DNA from: Bacillota bacterium
GTDB taxonomy: Bacteria > Bacillota_I > Bacilli_A > Acholeplasmatales > Acholeplasmataceae
Length of the DNA: 11,324 nucleotides
Reading direction: 5' to 3'
NCBI GenBank assembly: GCA_006226985.1
Contig: SBGC01000088.1
Coordinates: 1 to 11,324 of the forward strand
Shown here: piece after piece, positions 1-6,922 of the stretch
Numbering within the stretch: the stretch's first letter is position 1
Layout of the letters: every line of letters begins with the position of its first letter
Translations under genes and position numbers: made by a program
Notes under the pieces: model-generated
The model's database searches: none
What the model was told of the DNA's origin: nothing
What the model saw: the letters and a program-made list of their open reading frames with translations, nothing else

Positions 1-528
1 ACTACCTTGCTCTACACGAATCAAGGCACTAAAGCAAACAATGACAAAAATATCATCTAGCGATGCACCAGCTAAGATCATATGAGGAACTCGCTGATCA
101 TGCCCCTTTTTTTGATGAATGAGTTCAATCATTCTCGGAACAATCACAGCTGGCGATACTGCAGCAACGATGGTACCTAAAATCGCAGCATCCATATAGG
201 ATATATCAAATATAAGTGGTGCAAATATAGTGATTGCAACCATCTCAAATAATGCAGGGACAAAAGATAGTAATAAAGCAGGTCTTCCGATTTTCTTCAA
301 ATCTGAAAGATCAAGTGATAAACCAGCACGTATTAAAATAACGACAAGTGCTATCTGTCTAAGTTCCGTTCCTTGATCTAATATACTTTGATCAATTAAG
401 TTAAAAACATACGGTCCTAAAAGAATACCTGCGATGAGCATACCTATCAAACGAGGAACTCTCAATTTAGAAGCAACAAACGAAAGGAATAAACTGAAAA
501 GAACGATAAGTGATAGACTAAGTAACAT
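1..528 (-). CDS. Cation:proton antiporter (CPA/NhaP-Kef-like), N-terminal part, cut by the window edge
   Basis: Partial gene: 176 codons are open from an ATG at 528 to the left edge, and the C-terminus is outside the window. The protein is very hydrophobic, with about five to six membrane segments visible. Seen motifs typical of the Na+/H+ exchanger fold are an early 'RLIGMLIAGILLGP' (residues 26-39), 'VSPAVIVP' (124-131) and a 'GASLDD' segment with the acidic pair D158-D159. An Asp-Asp pair at this place is what electrogenic CPA-type antiporters use for ion and proton binding. The start is well supported: AAGGAG (537-542) lies 8 nt upstream and no earlier in-frame start is needed. The gene has its own promoter and a leader resembling a fluoride riboswitch, so a role in fluoride tolerance, directly or through ion and pH balance, is inferred. 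The transported ion cannot be read from the sequence. Confidence 0.88.
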   Translation of the reverse strand, partial: MLLSLSLIVLFSLFLSFVASKLRVPRLIGMLIAGILLGPYVFNLIDQSILDQGTELRQIALVVILIRAGLSLDLSDLKKIGRPALLLSFVPALFEMVAITIFAPLIFDISYMDAAILGTIVAAVSPAVIVPRMIELIHQKKGHDQRVPHMILAGASLDDIFVIVCFSALIRVEQGS

Positions 529-542
529 GATATATTCTCCTT

Positions 543-577
543 AAAAAAAGCCCCTAACAATAAAAAATTGTTAGAGG
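543..577 (-). terminator. Intrinsic terminator of the riboswitch expression platform
   Basis: On the minus strand an 11-bp stem (5' arm 567-577, 3' arm 551-561, one G-U wobble, 5-nt U loop) is followed by C and then seven U (543-549), a textbook intrinsic terminator. It lies between the aptamer and the Shine-Dalgarno of the antiporter, so when formed it stops transcription before the gene. Its 5' arm includes CCUC (574-577), which the aptamer also needs for its pseudoknot. The two structures are therefore mutually exclusive. It would also catch read-through from the DUF1295 gene. Confidence 0.9.
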
Positions 578-629
578 TCATTAGCAATTGCGGTTTTAGA
601 ATCATCTAAGGGAGACGTCATTCCCTGTG
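571..629 (-). promoter_or_regulatory. Fluoride riboswitch (crcB-type) aptamer
   Basis: Read 5' to 3' on the minus strand: a 5-bp hairpin AGGGA/UCCCU (622-626 with 609-613) with an 8-nt loop AUGACGUC; a small extra hairpin UUAGA-UGAU-UCUAA (596-609); then AACCGC, AAUU, and GCUAAUGACCUCUA. The last block is close to the GCUAAUGACUCCUA I recall from the Bacillus cereus crcB riboswitch. The AU-initial 8-nt loop also matches the compact Thermotoga aptamer in position. In this class the loop pairs with the CCUC-like 3' strand as a pseudoknot closed by fluoride. Here GACGUC (614-619) faces GACCUC (574-579) with five pairs and one C-C mismatch. The 3' strand overlaps the terminator, as in known fluoride-ON switches. 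Assignment is by remembered consensus, not by a covariance search. Confidence 0.85.
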
Positions 630-633
630 CTTA

Positions 634-661
634 ATTATACAGTGAATTTTAATAAAATCAA
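634..661 (-). promoter_or_regulatory. Sigma-A-type promoter of the riboswitch and antiporter gene
   Basis: Minus strand: -35 TTGATT (656-661), a 16-nt spacer, then a perfect -10 TATAAT (634-639). Predicted transcription start is near 626-628, directly at the first aptamer hairpin, so the whole leader is about 100 nt. The -35 box contains the TGA stop (658-660) of the upstream DUF1295 gene. No other promoter this close to consensus was seen in the window. Confidence 0.8.
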
Positions 662-1551
662 GATTCTTCTTTCATTTGATTAGATTCTTCTTTTCTTACA
701 AAAGGAATTAACATCGAAACACGTTCTTGATATGCTTGATATTCAGGTCGAGATAGCATTATTTTTGTCTCCATCATCGGAATACTAATAAAAAGAAATA
801 AAGATGTCATAAGTATAGGAGAAATGATGTGAATATCAATTTTTAGTGTTGCACCTAAATAAATGATATATAACCCCCACCACACCATGATTTCACCAAA
901 GTAATTGGGGTGTCTTGAGTATTTCCATAGACCCTCTTCAATACATTTCTTTTCACCTTTTGTTTTTTCTTTAAATGCTCTCATTTGCTCATCACTGATA
1001 TATTGGATCAACGCTGCGAAAATCATGATGAAAAATCCGAGAAAAACAATTGGAAATGATTGAACAGATGTAAATACTAATTTTTCAATCGTAAGTAGTT
1101 GAATAAAAACAATGGCAGTTGGCATTAAATGAATCCCAAAAAGATTCGATATGAGATAAAGTTTAGGTGCTTTATGTTTGATTAACGTATATCGCCAATC
1201 TTGTTCCTGAAACCCAATCCAACCTTTTGCCCAATTATATGTTAATCTCATACTCCAAACCAAGATACCTAAAAAGATTAAAACATTAAGTGTTGTCCAT
1301 GATGCTTTAAAATAGTCCATTAATAAGATGAATATTACAGGTGGTTGTATACTCCAGTAAGGATCATATAATGATGCATTCTTAAAAATGATCCCTAGTA
1401 TCCATATAAAAAAGGTTGCTGCAACATTCGCAATAAAAACATTGAACATGATAGATTCAAAAGTTAACGAATTGAAAACAAGAACACCGATGAGTGTTGC
1501 GATGATATAGATGAAAAGAATCAAAATCATTGATGGATATTTTTTATGCAT
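658..1551 (-). CDS. DUF1295 family integral membrane protein (steroid 5-alpha-reductase / ICMT-like fold)
   Basis: 297 residues with about seven to eight hydrophobic segments and no signal peptide beyond the first membrane helix. Family signs seen: 'YDPYWSI' (62-68) after the second helix, and the C-terminal signature 'GLWKYSRHPNYFGE' (207-220) followed by a Trp-rich helix and 'RPEYQAYQERV' (268-278). These are typical of DUF1295, related to the C-terminal domain of steroid 5-alpha-reductases and isoprenylcysteine methyltransferases; the RHPNY region forms the cofactor pocket in that fold. The reaction is unknown. ATG 1551 has AAAGGGG (1558-1564) 6 nt upstream. It follows bioY by 42 nt with no terminator between, so it is probably on the fatty acid transcript. 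A membrane lipid-modifying role is a guess from context and family. Confidence 0.85.
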   Translation of the reverse strand: MHKKYPSMILILFIYIIATLIGVLVFNSLTFESIMFNVFIANVAATFFIWILGIIFKNASLYDPYWSIQPPVIFILLMDYFKASWTTLNVLIFLGILVWSMRLTYNWAKGWIGFQEQDWRYTLIKHKAPKLYLISNLFGIHLMPTAIVFIQLLTIEKLVFTSVQSFPIVFLGFFIMIFAALIQYISDEQMRAFKEKTKGEKKCIEEGLWKYSRHPNYFGEIMVWWGLYIIYLGATLKIDIHIISPILMTSLFLFISIPMMETKIMLSRPEYQAYQERVSMLIPFVRKEESNQMKEES

Positions 1552-1593
1552 AGTGTTCCCCTTTGTTTTTTTTATAGGATACCACAGAATTCT

Positions 1594-2124
1594 CTAATAA
1601 AGAACTTCATCAGGAATTTTTTGATAAATAAGATATGCAAATCCTATTTTTAATATATCAAATGGTACAAAAGGAATAAGGCTTAACAAGGCTCTCCAGT
1701 AATTAATTGATAAGGAATAACTCAACCAAATATTTGCAAGTAAATAAAGAAGTGGGATTGCTAATAATATACTAATTAATAAATCAAACCACATCTTTTT
1801 CGTCTTTGATTTGAGTAATGAGATCCCAAGAGCTAGGAAAGGAAACAGGATAAGAAATCCTCCTGTAGGACCTACAATTATTTGAAATCCACCCTGTGCT
1901 CCACTAAAGACAGGAAGTCCTGCTGCGCCTAATAACAAGTAAATAAAACAGGATAAAAAGGCTTCAGATGGTTTAAGTAAAAACCCTATTAAAACGACTA
2001 ATAGGGTTTGCAGCGTAAAAGTAATATTCACATAAGGAACAAGAAATGGTGGAAACAAATATACAGAAACGGAGATCATTGCTGCGAATAAAGATATACG
2101 AATCATTTGTTTCATACTGATCAT
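1594..2124 (-). CDS. bioY: Biotin transporter substrate-binding subunit BioY
   Basis: S component of an energy-coupling factor (ECF) biotin transporter; it binds biotin in the membrane and needs a shared EcfA/EcfT energising module, which is not in this window. 176 residues, six hydrophobic segments, normal BioY length. Motifs seen: 'GAAGLPVFSGAQGG' (66-79), 'GPTGGFLI' (85-92) and 'PFVPFDILKIGFA' (151-163), all BioY hallmarks. The ATG overlaps the birA stop as ATGA (2121-2124), implying translational coupling. There is no clear Shine-Dalgarno; Met4 or Met7 are possible alternative starts. Last biotin-related gene of the run; its position links biotin uptake to demand by AccB. A terminator-like inverted repeat lies inside the gene (1981-2009). 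Confidence 0.95.
   Translation of the reverse strand: MISMKQMIRISLFAAMISVSVYLFPPFLVPYVNITFTLQTLLVVLIGFLLKPSEAFLSCFIYLLLGAAGLPVFSGAQGGFQIIVGPTGGFLILFPFLALGISLLKSKTKKMWFDLLISILLAIPLLYLLANIWLSYSLSINYWRALLSLIPFVPFDILKIGFAYLIYQKIPDEVLY
1981..2009 (-). repeat. Perfect 11-bp inverted repeat inside bioY, terminator-like
   Basis: Arms 1981-1991 and 1999-2009 (AAACCCTATTA / TAATAGGGTTT) are exact reverse complements around a 7-nt loop. In the minus-strand RNA the 3' arm ends in UUU and continues UU, giving a five-U run after a GGG-containing stem. It encodes residues around 40-50 of BioY ('TLLVVLIGFLL'). It could be a weak intragenic terminator, an mRNA stability element, or chance in AT-rich coding sequence. 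Confidence 0.5.
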
Positions 2125-2645
2125 ACGATTCTTTGATACTCCTTCATTAACGTGTTTAAAAGTGCTTCGAATAACTGATCAACATCGTATGTTTGATCGT
2201 TTTCAATTTTTAAAGAGGTTGCTTTTGGATGGTTGAATACCGTTTGATTAACGTTCATTCCAATACCAATCACAGCGTAATTAAATGCATCATAATCAGA
2301 TTGTGTTTCTATTAATATGCCACAAATTTTTTTATCATCAACGTATAAATCATTTGGCTCTTTAAATGAGACGAGTATACCATGTTCATGTAAAAAATTC
2401 ATTAATGCTGTGATAACCCAACTTTTAATTTTATACATTTGATCAAACTTAATGTCTTTAAGTAAAATTGAGAATAAAATATTATCTTTAGGTTCAGATT
2501 CCCATTTACGATCAAACTGACCTCTACCCTCCGTCTGATGATCAGCTCGAATAATGGTCATATGTGGAAAATATGTATGGTTTTCTTTTAGAAAATTGGA
2601 GGTTGAATCTACCTCATCAAATTCTAGTAATGTATAGGGGATCAT
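2121..2645 (-). CDS. birA: Biotin protein ligase, catalytic domain only
   Basis: Attaches biotin, via biotinyl-AMP, to the lysine of AccB. 174 residues. Seen: 'DSTSN' (13-17), the biotin loop 'TEGRGQFDRKW' (38-48), 'KEPNDLY' (95-101), 'KKICGILIE' with the probable catalytic Lys106, and 'IGIGMNVN' (126-133). It lacks the N-terminal helix-turn-helix of repressor-type BirA, so it should not bind DNA. It also ends at the point where the SH3-like C-terminal domain of about 50 residues normally begins. BioY starts in the overlapping ATGA, leaving no room for a frameshifted tail. In the usual KWPNDLY motif the Trp is Glu96. The start overlaps the fabZ stop (ATGA, 2642-2645). Identity is clear; full activity is assumed from context. 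Confidence 0.92.
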   Translation of the reverse strand: MIPYTLLEFDEVDSTSNFLKENHTYFPHMTIIRADHQTEGRGQFDRKWESEPKDNILFSILLKDIKFDQMYKIKSWVITALMNFLHEHGILVSFKEPNDLYVDDKKICGILIETQSDYDAFNYAVIGIGMNVNQTVFNHPKATSLKIENDQTYDVDQLFEALLNTLMKEYQRIV

Positions 2646-3070
2646 TTATTTCCAACAGCAAAAGAAATCTCTGTTTCACAAACAAGTTGATCACCGACAT
2701 AAGCTTTCGCTACACCGTAGCCAAAATTCGATCGAATTTTCGTCAGTTCACATTCAAGAATGAGCTTATCACCAGGGACAACACTTTTTCTAAATTTAGC
2801 GTTTTTAATCCCTGTAAATAAGGCGAGTTTCCCGTGATAATCAGGATGGGTTAATAAAATGGTTGCTCCTACTTGAGCAAGTGATTCAATGATAAGTACA
2901 CCTGGCATAACAGGTGTTCCTGGAAAATGTCCTTGAAAATAAAATTCATTTTCTGTGATGTACTTGATACCTACTGCTCTTTTGAGTGGTTCAAGTTCAA
3001 TTATTTCATCTAATAATAGAAATGGATCACGATGAGGTATAAACTTTTTAATATCTTCTTGTGTCATCAT
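2642..3070 (-). CDS. fabZ: 3-hydroxyacyl-ACP dehydratase FabZ
   Basis: Removes water from 3-hydroxyacyl-ACP to give trans-2-enoyl-ACP in the cytosolic elongation cycle. 142 residues, the usual FabZ length, single hot-dog fold. The N-terminal 'IPHRDPFLLLDEI' (11-23) and the active-site block 'GHFPGTPVMPGVLIIESLAQ' (47-66) are diagnostic; His48 and Glu62 are the catalytic pair. The start ATG overlaps the fabF stop (ATGATGA at 3064-3070 region; Met2 is an alternative). A moderate Shine-Dalgarno (AAGAAGGT) lies upstream within fabF. No fabA, fabM or fabN is visible, so the window does not show how unsaturated chains would be made. Confidence 0.97.
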   Translation of the reverse strand: MMTQEDIKKFIPHRDPFLLLDEIIELEPLKRAVGIKYITENEFYFQGHFPGTPVMPGVLIIESLAQVGATILLTHPDYHGKLALFTGIKNAKFRKSVVPGDKLILECELTKIRSNFGYGVAKAYVGDQLVCETEISFAVGNK

Positions 3071-4305
3071 AGGGATACCTTCTTAAAGATGATGGCAGCG
3101 TTTTGACCACCAAAACCAATGTTTATATTCATCGCATATTCCATATCGCGATGAACTGTTTTGTTTGGAGTGTAATTAAGATCACACTCTGGATCTGGTT
3201 GATCCAAATGAATTGTTGGAGGAATATCTCCTGTTGTTAGTGCCTTGATTACAGCAATCGTCTCAATCGCACCAGCAGCACCAAGTGCATGACCAGTCAT
3301 TGATTTTGTCGAACTGATATTGACTTTGTAAGCTGCATCTTTAAATGCTTTTTTGATACCAAGTGTTTCATATTTATCATTTAAAACAGTTGATGTTCCA
3401 TGTGCGTTAATATATCCCATTTGATCAGGACTAATTTTTGCATCTTCTAAAGCTTGTGTGAGACATGCAGTAATTCCACTCGCTTCTTCATCAGGTGAAG
3501 TCATATGGAATGCATCTGCAGTTGTACCATAACCAACCATTTCACAAATAATAGGTGCACCACGTTTAATTGCGTGTTCATATTCTTCTAAAATAAGTAT
3601 TCCTGCACCTTCAGCGATGACAAATCCAGAGCGTCTAGCATCAAAAGGAACGGATGCAACATCAGGATCGTTTGAGAAGTTAAGTGCTTTTAAGCTTGCA
3701 AATCCACCGACACCAATTTCATTGATTGGAGCTTCAGAACCACCTGTAATTGCTATTTCTAAATAACCGTCTCTAATATATCTAAATGCTTCACCAATCG
3801 AATTGGTAGCTGCTGAACATGCAGTGACTTGTGGAAGATTGGGTCCATATGCTTGATATTCAATGCCTATTTTTGCACCAATTAAGTTTATGATTGAATT
3901 AGGAATGAAAAAAGGAGATATTCGATCTTGTCCACGTGTGACACTTGTTTTGGTTTCTTCATAAATCGTATTTAATCCACCAATACCACTACCGACGAAA
4001 ATTCCAAAACGATGACGATTAATATCTGCACCTTCTAATTTAGCTTGTTTGTATGCTTCTTGTGTAGCAACCATGGCTAAATTTGTAACACGATCAGAAC
4101 GTCGAATCTCTTTTCTATCTAAATAATCTTCAAAATTTAAATTTTTAACTTCACCAGCAATTTTCACTTTTGAATTAGTCGCATCAAATAATGTAATAAA
4201 ATCAATTCCATTTTTACCCGCTACTAAATTCTTAAATGATTCTTCAACTGTATTTCCTACGGGACTTAATAATCCCATACCTGTAACAACGACACGTCTT
4301 TTCAT
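3067..4305 (-). CDS. fabF: Beta-ketoacyl-ACP synthase II FabF
   Basis: Condenses malonyl-ACP with the growing acyl-ACP chain, releasing CO2. 412 residues, normal for FabF. Thiolase-fold motifs seen: N-terminal 'VVVTGMGLLSPVGN' (5-18), the nucleophile Cys163 in 'VTACSAATNSIGE', His302 in 'NAHGTSTVLND' and His339 in 'KSMTGHALGAAGA', giving the Cys-His-His triad at the spacing of E. coli FabF. Start ATG 4305 has a strong AGGAGGT. Only one elongating synthase is visible, so it presumably carries all elongation after FabH. Confidence 0.98.
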   Translation of the reverse strand: MKRRVVVTGMGLLSPVGNTVEESFKNLVAGKNGIDFITLFDATNSKVKIAGEVKNLNFEDYLDRKEIRRSDRVTNLAMVATQEAYKQAKLEGADINRHRFGIFVGSGIGGLNTIYEETKTSVTRGQDRISPFFIPNSIINLIGAKIGIEYQAYGPNLPQVTACSAATNSIGEAFRYIRDGYLEIAITGGSEAPINEIGVGGFASLKALNFSNDPDVASVPFDARRSGFVIAEGAGILILEEYEHAIKRGAPIICEMVGYGTTADAFHMTSPDEEASGITACLTQALEDAKISPDQMGYINAHGTSTVLNDKYETLGIKKAFKDAAYKVNISSTKSMTGHALGAAGAIETIAVIKALTTGDIPPTIHLDQPDPECDLNYTPNKTVHRDMEYAMNINIGFGGQNAAIIFKKVSL

Positions 4306-4308
4306 AAG

Positions 4309-4315
4309 ACCTCCT
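4309..4315 (-). promoter_or_regulatory. Strong ribosome binding site of fabF, overlapping the fabG stop
   Basis: AGGAGGT on the minus strand, 3 nt before ATG 4305. The fabG stop TAG (4314-4316) is built into it, so a ribosome ending fabG sits on the fabF initiation site. It is the best anti-Shine-Dalgarno match seen inside the operon. Confidence 0.85.
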
Positions 4316-5057
4316 ACATCACTAACCCGCCATCAACCTCGAGGGTGTGGCCGGTAATATAAGCAGCTTGTTCTGAGGCTAAAAAAGCAACAGCATAAGC
4401 AACTTCAGTTGCATCTCCAAAACGTTTAAGTGGTATTTGTTTTTGCCAAGCATCAACAATTTCTGGAGCTAATTTTTTTGTCATTTCTGTTTCTATGAAT
4501 CCTGGAGCAACCGCATTCACTGTAACTCCACGACCTGCAAATTCTCTTGCTAATGCTTTGGTAAGGCCAATAACACCAGCTTTTGCAGAACTATAATTGG
4601 ATTGTCCTGCATTGCCCATCACACCAGAAACACTTGAGATATTGATGATTCTGCCATAACCTGATTTCATAAGTGTTTTGGCTGCATGCTTACACACATT
4701 CCATACACCTTTTAAATTTGTATTAATGACACGATCAAATTGATCTTCTTGCATCCGTAAAATAAGTGCATCATCAGTGATACCTGCATTATTAATAACG
4801 ATATTTAATGTACCAAATGTTTGTATCGCTTGATTCACTAATTTTTCAGCATCAAGGTAATTAGAAATATCAGCTTGAACAGCTAAAGCTTTTCCACCCA
4901 TTCCTTCAATTTCTGAAACTAAAGATTTCGCTTTTTCTTCACTTCTATTGTAATTAACAACAACAAATGCTCCTCTTTTTGCTAGTTCTAAGGATATATA
5001 TCGCCCAATACCTTGAGCTCCTCCAGTAACAATAGCAACTTTATTTAATAAATCCAT
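4314..5057 (-). CDS. fabG: 3-oxoacyl-ACP reductase FabG
   Basis: NADPH-dependent reduction of 3-oxoacyl-ACP to 3-hydroxyacyl-ACP. 247 residues, a classical short-chain dehydrogenase. Seen: Rossmann 'TGGAQGIG' (11-18), 'NNAG' (89-92), catalytic Ser142 in 'NISSVSGVMGNAG', and Tyr155-x3-Lys159 in 'NYSSAKAG', then 'VNAVAPGFIETEM' after Ala-Arg-Glu-Phe. The C-terminal 'ITGHTLEVDGGLVM' is typical of true FabG rather than other short-chain dehydrogenases, and its place between fabD and fabF confirms it. The start lies 17 nt inside the end of fabD, with AAGGATGG about 10 nt upstream. Confidence 0.97.
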   Translation of the reverse strand: MDLLNKVAIVTGGAQGIGRYISLELAKRGAFVVVNYNRSEEKAKSLVSEIEGMGGKALAVQADISNYLDAEKLVNQAIQTFGTLNIVINNAGITDDALILRMQEDQFDRVINTNLKGVWNVCKHAAKTLMKSGYGRIINISSVSGVMGNAGQSNYSSAKAGVIGLTKALAREFAGRGVTVNAVAPGFIETEMTKKLAPEIVDAWQKQIPLKRFGDATEVAYAVAFLASEQAAYITGHTLEVDGGLVM

Positions 5058-5982
5058 GTGTGTTTAACCATCCTTTTAAGTTTTCTAAATCATCTATCTT
5101 TGATAGGTTTATCACTTCTAAGTTTACATTAATTTTCTTAATCAGTCCACTTAAAACTGTACCAGGACCTACTTCGATAAAGTGAGTGAAACCATTTTCT
5201 TCCATATGTTTGATGGATTGAGAAAAAAGAACAGGTGAATATATTTGTTTTTCCATCTCAGTTTTTAATTTCTTTATGTCTAAAGGTTGACTGGTTGTAT
5301 TCATATAGATAGGATATATGGGGTTCCCATATGTTATATCTTTTAAGTAATCAGTAAGGTTTTCACCGGCTTTTTTCATGAGTGGTGAATGAAATGCCCC
5401 ACTCACATTAAGAATCATAGCTCTTTTTGCACCTTTTTCCTTACACTTCTCACAAGCAAGTTCAACTGCTTTTTCATCTCCACTAATGACTGTTTGAATC
5501 ATTGAATTATAATTCGCACATACGACTAATCCTTCTTGGATAGATGCACATATGTCTTCGATAATCGCTGGTTCTAAACCAATAATAGCAGCCATCTTTC
5601 CGTGATTTTCTTTTGCACATTGATCCATGAAGATAGCACGTTGTTGAACAATCTTTAATAGTTCTTCATAAGAAAAAACCTCTGCTGCATAATATGCACT
5701 GTACTCACCTAAACTAAATCCTAAAACACCATCGATATGCACATTTAGCTTCTTAAGTTCATCAAACGCAAATATGGTAGCAAGTAGCATTAAAGGCTGT
5801 GTATAAACTGTTTGGTTCATCTCACCTTGCTCAGATAACAATATTTTTTCAACATCATATCCTAAAATTTGTGATGCTTTTATGAGTTTTTCTTGTGTTT
5901 CTTCACGATGTTTTGTAAAATCTAGTCCCATCCCTACATATTGAGAGCCTTGACCTGCAAATACGATTCCTAATTTCCCCAT
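5041..5982 (-). CDS. fabD: Malonyl-CoA:ACP transacylase FabD
   Basis: Moves malonyl from CoA to ACP, feeding FabH and FabF. 313 residues, normal length. Seen: 'FAGQGSQYVGMG' (8-19, oxyanion Gln11), nucleophile Ser90 in the elbow 'GFSLGEYSAYY', Arg115 in 'QQRAIFMDQ' (binds the malonyl carboxylate), and His198 in 'GAFHSPLM'. The residue before the nucleophile is Phe where E. coli has His (GHSLGE); variation at this spot is known in Firmicutes. The start overlaps the fabK stop by one base (TAATG, 5980-5984). Its last 17 nt overlap fabG. Confidence 0.97.
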   Translation of the reverse strand: MGKLGIVFAGQGSQYVGMGLDFTKHREETQEKLIKASQILGYDVEKILLSEQGEMNQTVYTQPLMLLATIFAFDELKKLNVHIDGVLGFSLGEYSAYYAAEVFSYEELLKIVQQRAIFMDQCAKENHGKMAAIIGLEPAIIEDICASIQEGLVVCANYNSMIQTVISGDEKAVELACEKCKEKGAKRAMILNVSGAFHSPLMKKAGENLTDYLKDITYGNPIYPIYMNTTSQPLDIKKLKTEMEKQIYSPVLFSQSIKHMEENGFTHFIEVGPGTVLSGLIKKINVNLEVINLSKIDDLENLKGWLNTHGFIK

Positions 5983-6914
5983 TATAATACACTCAATTCT
6001 TTCTTATATTGTTCAACACCATCAAAAAGTGATGAAATAACTTCTTTTACAGATCGAATTTCTTTTACTAACCCAGCAATTTGGCCAGCCATAAAAGATC
6101 CTGTATCCATATTTCCATCAAAAACAGCACGTCTTAATGATCCTAACGTGAGTTTTTCTAATTCTTCAAGTGGAATACCTTCAGAAGACATACGAATATA
6201 CTCAATAGCCATTTTGTTTTTTAAAACGCGTACTGGAGCACCAGTTCCACGTCCAGTCACAACAGTATCTGTATCTTTTGCATGAATAACCTTTTGTTTA
6301 TAGTTATCATGAATCGGACATTCTTTCGTAGCGAGTAAAACTGTTCCTACTTGGACACCTTTAGCTCCGAGTGCGAAAGCAGCTAAAACACCTCGTTGAT
6401 CAGCAATGCCTCCTGCCGCAATGACAGGGATTTTTACGGCATCGCTAATTTGTGGAATAATCGCCATCGTTGTTAATTCTCCAATGTGTCCACCGGATTC
6501 AGTGCCTTCAGCAACAACTGCATCAGCACCTTGTCGCTCCATACGTATAGCAAGAGCAACTGAAGGAACAACGGGAATAACAACAATACCTGCTTTTTTC
6601 CAAGATTCCATATAGATTCCTGGAGAACCAGCTCCTGTTGTTACAACTTTCACACCTTCTTCAATAACAACTTTAGCTATTTCAGGTGCATGAGGACTCA
6701 TCAACATAATATTGACACCGAAGGGTTTATCAGTCATTTTTTTACATTTGCGAATTTCTTCTCTTACCCATTCAGCACTATAACCACCAGCACCAATTAA
6801 ACCGAGAGCACCGGCATTTGATACTGCTGCTGCTAGTTCAGCAGTTGCAACATTCGCCATACCACCTTGTATAAGTGGATATGTTGTGCCTAACAACTCA
6901 TTTATATTTTTCAT
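5982..6914 (-). CDS. fabK: Enoyl-ACP reductase II FabK (FMN-dependent)
   Basis: Last reduction of each elongation cycle, trans-2-enoyl-ACP to acyl-ACP, using FMN and NAD(P)H. 310 residues, TIM-barrel of the nitronate monooxygenase-like superfamily. Seen: 'YPLIQGGMANVATAELAAA' (12-30), 'FGVNIMLMSP' (65-74), 'GTESGGHIGELTTM' (137-150) with the active-site His143, and the FMN-phosphate loops 'AAGGIADQRG' (166-175) and 'GAKGVQVGT' (183-191). The GGHIGE block plus the location between fabH and fabD separate FabK from nitronate monooxygenases. It is unrelated to FabI and, as known for the family, insensitive to triclosan. ATG 6914 has AGGA upstream, part of the fabH stop region; gap to fabH is 8 nt. 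Confidence 0.96.
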   Translation of the reverse strand: MKNINELLGTTYPLIQGGMANVATAELAAAVSNAGALGLIGAGGYSAEWVREEIRKCKKMTDKPFGVNIMLMSPHAPEIAKVVIEEGVKVVTTGAGSPGIYMESWKKAGIVVIPVVPSVALAIRMERQGADAVVAEGTESGGHIGELTTMAIIPQISDAVKIPVIAAGGIADQRGVLAAFALGAKGVQVGTVLLATKECPIHDNYKQKVIHAKDTDTVVTGRGTGAPVRVLKNKMAIEYIRMSSEGIPLEELEKLTLGSLRRAVFDGNMDTGSFMAGQIAGLVKEIRSVKEVISSLFDGVEQYKKELSVL

Positions 6915-6922
6915 ATATATTC

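Noticed and set aside
1552..1593. AGAATTCT palindrome and TATAAA-like box as terminator, operator or promoter before the DUF1295 gene
   Set aside because: The palindrome is only 8 bp without a U tract, and no -35 element stands at the right distance from the TATAAA.
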